A stretch of 64,000 nt of DNA, taken from positions 62,001-126,000 of the forward strand of contig CAWDEY010000011.1 of assembly GCA_963801505.1 (NCBI GenBank). Reading direction: 5' to 3'. Of this stretch, positions 8,195 to 15,118 are shown in pieces. Numbering within the stretch: the stretch's first letter is position 1; every line of letters begins with the position of its first letter. This DNA is from JAOUFP01 sp963801505. Its GTDB lineage: Bacteria > Nitrospirota > Thermodesulfovibrionia > Thermodesulfovibrionales > UBA6898. The notes beneath the pieces were generated by a model. It saw only the letters and a list, made by a program, of their open reading frames with translations, did no database searches and had not been told where the DNA came from. The translations under genes were made by a program, and so were the position numbers.

Positions 8195-9175
8195 TCACTT
8201 GTCCCAAAAGTATGCATGCATACTGCATTTATGTATCACTGAAGCAGGCAGTTTATCGTAATTTTGCCCTAATTTGTAGCCGATATATTTCAGCATATTC
8301 CTGACAACAGCTTCCGGCATTAAGTAATATTTTTTTCTTTTTTCCAGGAATGCAAATAATGATATCATATACCTTATTCCTTCCCCTTCTGCTTTTCCAA
8401 ATTCGTCAAGGAGCCACCGCTCTGATTGATGAAAAACCCCTATATCAAAGTATCTTTTAAATTCCTGCAAAACAGTATAATCATGCGAGTGATAAACCCT
8501 GGCGTCTGCGACATAGCTGATTTTATGTCCCATCAACAGTATTTTGGCCCCGGCGCAAGTATCTTCACCCATGATCAACTTTCTTTGAAACCAGCCGATT
8601 TCTTCCAAGGCAACTTTCCGGTATGCGGCAAAGGAGTTCGACAGAAACGCTGTCTTGATGCCATAAGTATTTCTATCTTCCAGACTTTTTACGGATGATA
8701 AATCAGGATAATTGAATAGTCTCAGGTGTGCTCCAAATGCCGAAGCACCTGGATAAGGCAGTTGCCTGCCAAATGAAGCGGCTATTCCCTGATCTTCAAA
8801 AGGTCTTGTAATATTTTCGATACTGTGCTTGTCGAAAGGAGTAGCATCCTGTGTCATATAGACCAGGATATCGCCTTTTGCAGCCTTACCTGCGAGTGTT
8901 CTTGTCCCCCCATGATCAAAATCCTCCGTCGGAACAATGAAAACTTTGGCACCAAAAGATTCTGCCATATCAACGGTCTTGTCAGAAGATGAGGAATCAA
9001 CCACTATTACCTCACAAGAAACTGTCTGAGATCTCAATGCCTCACAAAGGCGATGCATCTGATTTTCAGCATTATATGTCGGGACAATAATACTTGTCAC
9101 AGCATTAGCTTTCAGTGCTGACCCCCTTTTTTTCTGTATTATACAGCAAGCCCCATCACAACCTGAAATCCTCAT
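8195..9175 (-). CDS. Glycosyltransferase family 2 (rhamnosyltransferase-like)
   Basis: A GT-A fold inverting glycosyltransferase: 'VTSIIVPTYNAENQMHR' opens the nucleotide-sugar domain, then 'VIVVDSSSSDKTVDMAES', 'FDHGGTRTLAG', 'VYMTQDATP' (the D-x-D-like metal site region), 'FLSNSFAAYRK', 'IMGEDTC' (acidic E-D motif) and 'YHSHDYT'. The last blocks resemble the rhamnosyltransferase subgroup and recur in the GT2s at 45.3 and 48.2 kb. The frame is open to 9262, but the upstream part ('SRHGRRTATLIARSFG') is not GT-like. Possible starts are ATG 9175 and GTG 9100, the latter directly before the conserved domain. A TATAAT at 9143-9138 and an AAAGGGGG just after it argue for a start downstream of 9140. 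The sugar specificity is a guess. Confidence 0.85.
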   Translation of the reverse strand: MRISGCDGACCIIQKKRGSALKANAVTSIIVPTYNAENQMHRLCEALRSQTVSCEVIVVDSSSSDKTVDMAESFGAKVFIVPTEDFDHGGTRTLAGKAAKGDILVYMTQDATPFDKHSIENITRPFEDQGIAASFGRQLPYPGASAFGAHLRLFNYPDLSSVKSLEDRNTYGIKTAFLSNSFAAYRKVALEEIGWFQRKLIMGEDTCAGAKILLMGHKISYVADARVYHSHDYTVLQEFKRYFDIGVFHQSERWLLDEFGKAEGEGIRYMISLFAFLEKRKKYYLMPEAVVRNMLKYIGYKLGQNYDKLPASVIHKCSMHAYFWDK

Positions 9176-9353
9176 TATTGTCAGTCGCTTCCGGGGCTTC
9201 CTGCCAGTCCACCCAAAAGAGCGTGCTATCAAGGTAGCGGTTCTTCTTCCGTGGCGGCTCACTTACAATAAGGAGGTCCTGTAACAAGATGCAGGAAATA
9301 GCATATTTAAAAATATTTTTTCCATGTCATATAATAAATGGAGACATTCATTA

Positions 9354-9464
9354 ATGAATAAAACTATTACAATTGTTTCCGGATTACCCCGTTCCGGGAC
9401 CTCTATGATGAAGATGCTTGAATCCGGAGCCGCCTTGGTAAAAACAACTACCCATATGTTATAA
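9354..9464 (+). pseudogene. 5' stub of a P-loop sulfotransferase gene
   Basis: A 36-residue ORF with a GGAG ribosome-binding site encodes 'KTITIVSGLPRSGTSMMKML' and then stops. 'VSGLPRSGTSMM' is the 5'-phosphosulfate-binding loop of a sulfotransferase family whose full members run to a few hundred residues. After 'ESGA' the expected continuation is lost ('ALVKTTTHML', stop). The stub ends 7 bp before gspE, so the rest of the gene seems to have been replaced by the T2SS operon. It differs from the intact sulfotransferase at 0.6 kb, whose loop is P-K-A-G-G. An upstream 22-codon ORF (9289-9354) with an AAGGAGG motif overlaps its ATG and may be part of the same remnant. Confidence 0.6.
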
Positions 9465-9465
9465 T
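9435..9465 (+). promoter_or_regulatory. Possible sigma-70 promoter of the gsp operon
   Basis: TTGGTA at 9435-9440 and a perfect TATAAT at 9460-9465 lie 19 bp apart, directly in front of gspE. Transcription would begin about 7 bp later, at or next to the ATG at 9472, which has no Shine-Dalgarno, so the transcript could be nearly leaderless. The spacing is long and the -35 is weak, so this is tentative. Confidence 0.3.
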
Positions 9466-9471
9466 TTTTAT

Positions 9472-11016
9472 ATGTTTACCCCAGAAACGGCGTCTGCTTT
9501 AAAGACACCATCCCTGAGCACCGAAGACTTCCCTAAAGTGCCGTTTGTGCTGAGCGGTATATCGTCGCGTTTCATTCGCGAAAATATGGTTGTCCCATTG
9601 GAACTTAAAGAGAACATACTGAAGGTAGCCATGGCAGACCCTGGTGACCTGGAGACCATTGATGCGCTAAAGGTCGCGACCTCGGCGGATATCCTGCCAT
9701 ACGCGGCTGACCGCAAGGCCCTCGGTGAATATATATCCAAATTTTTTGGTCAGGAATCACAGGATATCAGCAGGATCGTTGAAGATATGGGGGGGAAAGG
9801 ATTTGAGTTCTTCAAAGAAGATGAAGAAGATGTCGGGCATCTGAAGGACCTGGCTTCAGAGGCCCCCATAATACGACTGGTAAACCTTCTCATAACAAGG
9901 GCCGTCGAGAGCCGTGCAAGCGATATCCATATTGAGCCGTTTGAGGATGAATTAAAGGTCAGATACCGCATCGATGGCGTATTGCATAATGCTGAATCCA
10001 CCCCGAAGAAACTGCAGGCAGCGATCATTTCCAGAATAAAGATCATGGCAAAATTGAATATAGCGGAAAGAAGGCTGCCGCAGGACGGCCGTATAAGGCT
10101 AAAGGTGGGAGAAAAGGAAGTAGACCTCAGGGTATCCACCATACCCATTCTTCACGGTGAAAGCATGGTCATGAGAATACTCCATAAGGAAGGTATAGTA
10201 ATAGACCTGGACCTTCTGGGGTTCCCTCCTGAGATGCTTTCACAGTTTAACCAGCTGATCAGCAAATCAAACGGCATCGTCCTTGTAACCGGGCCTACAG
10301 GCAGCGGCAAGACCACGACCCTCTATGGGGCGCTGCATAAGATAAATTCGTCCGAGAAAAAGATCATCACCGTTGAAGACCCTGTCGAATATCAGCTTAA
10401 GGGGATCAACCAGATCCAGATCAAACCACAGATAGGCCTGGATTTCACCAATACCCTCAGGCATATTGTCAGACAGGACCCTGATGTAATAATGATCGGA
10501 GAGATCAGAGATCTTGATACAGCCGAAATCGCCATCCAGTCAGCGCTGACAGGACATGTTGTATTTTCAACCTTGCATACAAACGATGCGCCGAGCGCCA
10601 TAACAAGGCTCCTTGATATGGGTGTTGAAAATTTTCTTCTGTCCTCGACTGTCAGGGGCGTGCTTGCTCAGAGACTGGTAAGACTGATATGTCCTTCCTG
10701 CAAGGAGACAGACACTTCGACCGCCGACAGGGAAGAGCTTCTAAAGCTCGGAATCGGAAGTGATATACCGCTTTACAGGGGGGCCGGATGTGAGCAGTGT
10801 TCACATACCGGCTATTTCGGAAGGGCCGGGATATTCGAACTTCTGATAATTGACGATGACATACGAAAACTTGCGCTGAAGAATGCTGATGCAAATCAGA
10901 TAAGGAGTATGGCCAGAGAGCATGGCATGAAGACCCTCTTAGAAGACGGCGCTGACAAGATCAAGGCGGGAATCACAACCCTGAGCGAAGTCTTTAGGGT
11001 AACCCAGGAGACATAA
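9472..11016 (+). CDS. gspE: Type II secretion ATPase GspE
   Basis: A 514-residue secretion ATPase of the VirB11/PilB/GspE superfamily. An N-terminal GspE_N (MshEN)-like region ('FIRENMVVPLELKENILK', 'MADPGDLETIDALK') is followed by the ATPase domain. Visible motifs: 'SDIHIEPFEDELKVRYRIDG', Walker A 'VTGPTGSGKTTTLYGAL' (about residues 272-288), Asp box, Walker B 'VIMIGEIRDLDTAEIAI', His box 'TGHVVFSTLHTNDA', and the four-cysteine zinc module C-P-S-C ... C-E-Q-C (about 406-445). It powers pseudopilus assembly from the cytoplasmic face, docking on GspL. It is the first gene of the operon and abuts gspF directly (TAA then GTG). Length and motifs fit an active enzyme. PilB is the main alternative, but the pseudopilin and GspL/M/C neighbours favour GspE. 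Confidence 0.95.
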   Translation: MFTPETASALKTPSLSTEDFPKVPFVLSGISSRFIRENMVVPLELKENILKVAMADPGDLETIDALKVATSADILPYAADRKALGEYISKFFGQESQDISRIVEDMGGKGFEFFKEDEEDVGHLKDLASEAPIIRLVNLLITRAVESRASDIHIEPFEDELKVRYRIDGVLHNAESTPKKLQAAIISRIKIMAKLNIAERRLPQDGRIRLKVGEKEVDLRVSTIPILHGESMVMRILHKEGIVIDLDLLGFPPEMLSQFNQLISKSNGIVLVTGPTGSGKTTTLYGALHKINSSEKKIITVEDPVEYQLKGINQIQIKPQIGLDFTNTLRHIVRQDPDVIMIGEIRDLDTAEIAIQSALTGHVVFSTLHTNDAPSAITRLLDMGVENFLLSSTVRGVLAQRLVRLICPSCKETDTSTADREELLKLGIGSDIPLYRGAGCEQCSHTGYFGRAGIFELLIIDDDIRKLALKNADANQIRSMAREHGMKTLLEDGADKIKAGITTLSEVFRVTQET

Positions 11017-12210
11017 GTGCCTATTTTTTCCTACAGGGCCACCACTCCGGACGGCGCCATTATTGAAGGTGTAATAGAGGCCGCTGATGAAGCAACTGCA
11101 ATTGACAGACTGAAGAACTCAGGCATTATCCCGCTAAAGATCAAGACCTCATCCGGAGGGGCCAACAGGAAGTTCACCTTGAGGTCTTCAAAGGGCGATA
11201 TGCTGTCCTTCACCACAGAGCTTTCCGCACTGTTGGGTGCGGGACTGCCTATTGACAGGAGCCTTAACATGCTCTCTGAGATATCGGAAAACAGCGAGAT
11301 GAAGGGTGTAATTCATTCGATTCTCAAGTCCATCAGGGAGGGCAGTTCCTTCTCCGACGCCCTTCAGAAGCACCCTAAGGTATTTTCAAAACTATATGTA
11401 AACATGATAAGGGCAGGCGAGGTCGGTGGCGTACTGGACGTGGTACTGGACAAATTAAACGAATTTCTGGAATCCACAAGGGAACTGAAGGAGCAGGTCT
11501 TCTCCGCAATGATCTATCCGACAATCCTCTTGATTACCGGCGGTTTTTCTATAATCATGCTCCTGGTCTATGTCCTTCCCAAGTTCTCTACCATATTTGC
11601 CGAGATGGGAACATCCTTGCCGTTGCCTACACAGGCACTTATCAAATTCAGCAATGTCATGAAAGCATACTGGTGGATAATCCTCTTGTCAGCTGTCTCA
11701 GGATGGCTTGTCTTCAGGACCTATATAAGATCTGAGGCAGGCAGATATAAATGGGACGCCCTCAAATTAAAACTCATGGGAGACGTGATAAGAAAGCTCG
11801 AAACAGCGAGGTTTACCAGGACCCTCGGCACGCTTATTCGAAGTGGGGTGCCCCTTCTTCAGGCCTTGAGGAACTCAAAGGACATTATTAATAACCAGAT
11901 CATAGCCTCAACAATCGATACTGTTGTAAAAGGCGCAAAAGAGGGCAAGGGCATAGCGGGGCCATTGGCCCAGGCCAATGTCTTTCCTGCGCTTGCGCTA
12001 TCCATGATAAAGGTAGGAGAGGAGACCGGTCAACTGGACACCATGCTGTTGAAGGTTGCTGAGACTTACGAAAAGAGTCTCAGAACAGCAATGAAAAGGT
12101 TCATCGGCTTTCTTGAACCTGCGTTGATTCTGGGCATGGGACTTATCATAGGCTTTATAGTCCTTTCCATGCTGATGGGCATATTCAGCATGACCGACAT
12201 GCCTTTGTAA
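11017..12210 (+). CDS. gspF: Type II secretion inner-membrane platform protein GspF
   Basis: A 397-residue inner-membrane protein starting with GTG directly after the gspE stop. 'MPIFSYRATTPDGAIIEGVI' is the standard GspF/PilC N-terminus. Two T2SSF domains follow, with 'ELSALLGAGLPIDRSLNML' and 'RFTRTLGTLIRSGVPLLQAL' as the paired cores. Membrane helices are visible at about 165-190, 215-235 and 370-392 ('LILGMGLIIGFIVLSMLMGI'). It forms the platform on which GspE acts during pseudopilus growth. No damage is seen. Confidence 0.95.
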   Translation: MPIFSYRATTPDGAIIEGVIEAADEATAIDRLKNSGIIPLKIKTSSGGANRKFTLRSSKGDMLSFTTELSALLGAGLPIDRSLNMLSEISENSEMKGVIHSILKSIREGSSFSDALQKHPKVFSKLYVNMIRAGEVGGVLDVVLDKLNEFLESTRELKEQVFSAMIYPTILLITGGFSIIMLLVYVLPKFSTIFAEMGTSLPLPTQALIKFSNVMKAYWWIILLSAVSGWLVFRTYIRSEAGRYKWDALKLKLMGDVIRKLETARFTRTLGTLIRSGVPLLQALRNSKDIINNQIIASTIDTVVKGAKEGKGIAGPLAQANVFPALALSMIKVGEETGQLDTMLLKVAETYEKSLRTAMKRFIGFLEPALILGMGLIIGFIVLSMLMGIFSMTDMPL

Positions 12211-12228
12211 GAGACCATTTAAAGAATT

Positions 12229-12666
12229 ATGAAACTCAACAGGTCCGGCTTCACACTTCTTGAACTAATAATAGTAATCTTCCTGATAACGCTCATGGTT
12301 GGGCTCTCTGCTGCGTTTTTTGCAAATTCACTTCCCTCAGGAAGGTTCCATGCAACAGCAAGAGAGATCGCAGCAACCATAAGACAGGCAAGACACCTTG
12401 CACAGCTAAACGGCGAAAAACAGGTCGTAACGATCGATATGGACTCAAGAAGCTACGGCATAGAAACGCTGGGCGAAAAAAAGCTGCCGTCCGGAATAGA
12501 CATCAAGGTGACAGACCCCCTTACCGGCGACATCACCAGCGGAAAATACCAAATAACATTTTATGCAACAGGCAGTGCGGAGGGCGGCACCATTGTTCTC
12601 TGGAACAGCAACCAGGCAGCGCAGATCATTATAGACCCTGTTGCAGGGGCCGTAATAATAAAATAG
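12229..12666 (+). CDS. gspH: Minor pseudopilin GspH
   Basis: A 145-residue prepilin with a very short basic leader and the cleavage/methylation motif 'SGFTLLELIIVIFLITLM' (G|F, Glu at mature position 5). It is followed by the amphipathic N-terminal helix 'TAREIAATIRQARHLAQLNG', typical of GspH/FimT, and a small beta-rich domain. It is not GspG: GspG has a different core after the helix and a Ca-binding C-terminus, neither seen here. It is expected to sit near the tip of the pseudopilus. It starts 18 bp after gspF, and gspI follows its stop with no gap. Confidence 0.88.
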   Translation: MKLNRSGFTLLELIIVIFLITLMVGLSAAFFANSLPSGRFHATAREIAATIRQARHLAQLNGEKQVVTIDMDSRSYGIETLGEKKLPSGIDIKVTDPLTGDITSGKYQITFYATGSAEGGTIVLWNSNQAAQIIIDPVAGAVIIK

Positions 12667-13086
12667 ATGAAACCTGAAAAACGAGAGAGACATACCGTGT
12701 CCAGGAATACAGCCGGAGGCTTCACCCTCCTCGAGGTCCTGGTTGCCATGGTATTATTGAGTATTTCGTTAGTGGCCATATTTGAGCTCTTCTCAGCAAA
12801 TCTGAAAGGGATAGCAAAATCGGATGATTACTCACATGCTGTCATTATGGCAGAGTCAAAGATGAGGGAGGTCCTTGACGACGATACCCTGAAGGAACGG
12901 TCCTGGTCAGAGTCAACAGATGATGGCTACCGGATAGATACTGTTGTCAGCAGTACAGCCGATGACAGGACGGAAAATCTGCAGATCAAATTACTCGAAA
13001 TCAACCTGACGGTCTCCTGGACAAAAGACTCAAAAGAGCGGACCCTTAAACTAAAGACCCTGAAAATGGTGGACAAGAAGATATGA
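12667..13086 (+). CDS. gspI: Minor pseudopilin GspI
   Basis: A 139-residue prepilin beginning immediately after the gspH stop. A leader of about 17 residues ends in 'AGG|FTLLEVLVAMVLLSIS', the type IV prepilin peptidase site with Glu at +5 and the 'TLLEVLVA' core that characterises GspI. Then comes 'SAN...MAESKMREVL', also GspI-like (helix with A-x-x-K). The rest is a short alpha/beta domain. GspI nucleates the H-I-J-K tip complex in the family. After this gene the operon is interrupted by about 300 bp of palindromic repeats before gspJ. Confidence 0.88.
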   Translation: MKPEKRERHTVSRNTAGGFTLLEVLVAMVLLSISLVAIFELFSANLKGIAKSDDYSHAVIMAESKMREVLDDDTLKERSWSESTDDGYRIDTVVSSTADDRTENLQIKLLEINLTVSWTKDSKERTLKLKTLKMVDKKI

Positions 13087-13137
13087 TGGTATCCAGTCAG
13101 TTATGAGAGGCAATTGTCATAAAATCTCCCATTTCCA

Positions 13138-13219
13138 TAAAATCTCCCCTCGCCCCTCTTTTCCAAAGAGGGGAATTGTTCCTCCCTTTGGCAAAGGGAG
13201 GTTAGGAGGGATTTTTCTT
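13138..13219. repeat. Double-hairpin palindromic repeat (dispersed-repeat type)
   Basis: The unit begins AAAATCTCCCC and ends GGAGGGATTTTT, so its ends are imperfect inverted repeats. It contains two perfect 9-bp hairpins: CCCCTCTTT/AAAGAGGGG (13153-13173, 3-nt loop) and CCTCCCTTT/AAAGGGAGG (13181-13201, 3-nt loop). Very similar units are spread through many bacterial genomes as non-coding miniature elements. It lies between gspI and gspJ and could weaken transcription or stabilise the upstream mRNA. No coding content. Confidence 0.75.
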
Positions 13220-13308
13220 GCAATAACTATACCCATAACTGAAGGGTTACGATATGATGCTGGATATACCTGTACAAAATATGAATATTGATAAGCACAT
13301 AGAAAGTC

Positions 13309-13390
13309 GTCATTCCCGCGAAAGCGGGAATCCAGGGGAGTGCAACTTCTTGGGAAAAATGGATTCCCGATTAAGGACTTCGGGAATGAC
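13309..13390. repeat. MITE-like palindromic element with GTCATTCCCG ends
   Basis: This 82-bp element is bounded by a perfect 10-bp inverted repeat, GTCATTCCCG (13309-13318) and CGGGAATGAC (13381-13390). Inside the left end is a strong hairpin ATTCCCGC-GAAA-GCGGGAAT (13312-13331). When translated it gives the 'HSRESGNPG' peptide familiar as spurious ORF content from such repeats. Its right end contains AAGGA at 13373-13377 and ATG at 13386, which look like the translation start signals of gspJ. Confidence 0.8.
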
Positions 13391-14111
13391 AGCCTTGAAA
13401 AGGACTTTTTACAAATCTGTAAATACCGCAGGTCCTGAAATAGGGCCGGCCGGTCCCGGATCTGCCGGCAGTCAAAGATATCCCCTATCCGGCAATTCCC
13501 GCGGAGGGTTCACACTCCTGGAATTGCTGATATCCCTTGTTATGATCGGGGTTATAGCCATAATCATATCCAGTGCCATAAGACTTGGCATACGGACTAT
13601 CAACACAGGAGAAACAAAAATCGACCACCTTGAGAGGACAAGGGCATCCTTTAATATAATCGACGCACAGATCCAGTCCCAGATACCGCTGACATTCGAC
13701 GATAACGGTGAAAAGAAATACTATTTTCAGGGGGACAACGAATCTTTACAGTTTTCTACAAACTATTCCCTATGGGGGGGCCAAAAGGGTTATGTTATAG
13801 CCAGATACAAGGTCGAGGCAGATGACGCCGGGAAACAGTTTTTGGCCGTATCCGAAAATATCATAGGTACAAACACCAGCAGGGAAGCAAGACTCTTCAG
13901 CTCAGTTGATGCAATACATTTCGAATATTTTTTCAAGGACCCCGCGGAGGAAAAGGGAAAATGGGTGGACAAATGGACAGACACTGCTAATATCCCTGAA
14001 AAGGTCAAGGTTCATCTTGTCTACGGGGAGAAGGATATTCCCATGATCATCCCTATGAGGACCTCCGGGTCCCTGCCACAAACATCTTTGGCCCTGAAAA
14101 ATGGGAAGTAG
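13386..14111 (+). CDS. gspJ: Minor pseudopilin GspJ
   Basis: A prepilin with the motif 'RGG|FTLLELLISLVMIGVI' and, downstream, 'LERTRASFNIIDAQIQSQIP' and a large beta-rich domain ending 'MIIPMRTSG', as in GspJ. The frame is open from 13254, but residues upstream of 13386 are translated palindromic repeat ('HSRESGNPG'), so I choose ATG 13386, which has AAGGA 8 nt upstream. That still leaves an unusually long leader of about 41 residues, rich in Gly and Pro, before the cleavage site. Typical leaders are under 20 residues. Both the start codon and ribosome-binding site lie within the right arm of the mobile repeat. The gene is followed closely by gspK. Identity as J rather than I/H rests on order and domain size. 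Confidence 0.85.
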   Translation: MTALKRTFYKSVNTAGPEIGPAGPGSAGSQRYPLSGNSRGGFTLLELLISLVMIGVIAIIISSAIRLGIRTINTGETKIDHLERTRASFNIIDAQIQSQIPLTFDDNGEKKYYFQGDNESLQFSTNYSLWGGQKGYVIARYKVEADDAGKQFLAVSENIIGTNTSREARLFSSVDAIHFEYFFKDPAEEKGKWVDKWTDTANIPEKVKVHLVYGEKDIPMIIPMRTSGSLPQTSLALKNGK

Positions 14112-14128
14112 GTCGGCTCTAAAAATGA

Positions 14129-15118
14129 TCCGGAACACGCCCACACATCTCAGACAGTCATATCAGGAACGGAACAATTTCCAAACCACAGAAAGGCATT
14201 GCACTGCTCATGGTGCTTTGGGTCCTGACAATACTGACGGTCATGGTATTCTCATTTTCATATATGGCAAGGACTGAAACCTACGCTGCCTTGTCCTTCA
14301 GGCAGACAGTCGAGAAAAAATTCCTTGCTGAAGCCGGGGTGGAAAGAGGGATTGCTGAGTTATTTTATATGAACGCAAATAAGAACATCACACCGGTCAA
14401 ACCAGGGGATGAAGTTTGGAGGACAGATGGCAGGCCCTATAAGATATTGACCGACAATGGGTACTATACTGTCTCTATCACAAATGAGGGTGGCAAGCTA
14501 GACATAAATACAACGCCTGAGTTAATATTAAGAAATTTATTGCTCAATCTCGGCTTGAATCTGGATGACGTGGATGTTATTGTGGACTCGGTAATGGACT
14601 GGAAGGACCCGGACGACCTTCACCGGCTGCATGGAGTAGAAAGTGACTACTATATGTCTTTGCCGAACCCTTATAAGGCAAAGAACGCTGACTTTGACAC
14701 CCTGGAGGAGCTACTTCTGGTTAAAGGTATAACCCCTGAGATTCTTTATGGAGATAAAAAGAAAAAGGGGATCATTGATTTTCTCACTGTCAATTCAAAA
14801 ATGGCAAAGATAAACATAAATGCTGCTCCCAGAGAGGTCTTATTGGCAGTTCCCGGGATAACTCCTGAGCTTGCAGATGCCATCATTACCATCAGGGAGA
14901 CTCAGGAGATACAAGATATCCAGGGTATCCTTGGGAATAACTATTCCGTGGCAGCACCTTATATAGACCTGACAGGGACCAATGCATTCACCATTGAATC
15001 AGCGGGATATAAAGGCACTGAGAAGACCGGTTATACTATCAGGGCAACTGTTGTTACTGAAGGCACGAATAAATTTAAATACCTTTACTATAAAAGCCCG
15101 GTGGATCTTACCGCGTGA
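14129..15118 (+). CDS. gspK: Minor pseudopilin GspK (start codon unclear)
   Basis: The frame is open from 14129. The pseudopilin core 'QKG|IALLMVLWVLTILTVMVF' is textbook GspK (G-x-A-L-L-M-V-L-W), followed by 'KKFLAEAGVERGIAEL' and two SAM-like/helix-hairpin regions ('MDWKDPDD', 'ININAAPREVLLAVPGI'), which cap the pseudopilus tip in GspK. The first ATG in frame, 14210, lies inside the membrane helix and would delete the cleavage site, so it cannot be right. No ATG, GTG or TTG exists between the upstream TGA (14126) and 14210. ATG 14125 would give a plausible leader in another frame ('MIRNTPTHLRQSYQER'), so a one-base indel near 14190 or a rare ATT/ATC start is implied. The stop overlaps the gspL GTG. 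Confidence 0.88.
   Translation, partial: SGTRPHISDSHIRNGTISKPQKGIALLMVLWVLTILTVMVFSFSYMARTETYAALSFRQTVEKKFLAEAGVERGIAELFYMNANKNITPVKPGDEVWRTDGRPYKILTDNGYYTVSITNEGGKLDINTTPELILRNLLLNLGLNLDDVDVIVDSVMDWKDPDDLHRLHGVESDYYMSLPNPYKAKNADFDTLEELLLVKGITPEILYGDKKKKGIIDFLTVNSKMAKININAAPREVLLAVPGITPELADAIITIRETQEIQDIQGILGNNYSVAAPYIDLTGTNAFTIESAGYKGTEKTGYTIRATVVTEGTNKFKYLYYKSPVDLTA

Noticed and set aside
9176..9262. N-terminal extension of the GT2 at 8.2 kb ('SRHGRRTATLIARSFG')
   Set aside because: Not GT-like, and a TATAAT plus purine-rich ribosome-binding site lie downstream of it, so translation probably starts later.
13103..13291. 62-codon plus-strand ORF after gspI
   Set aside because: It translates the palindromic repeat (low-complexity Pro/Gly/Arg content) and has no recognisable gene start.
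13254..13385. Upstream extension of GspJ
   Set aside because: It encodes 'HSRESGNPG', the known by-product of the palindromic repeat, and has no conserved content.
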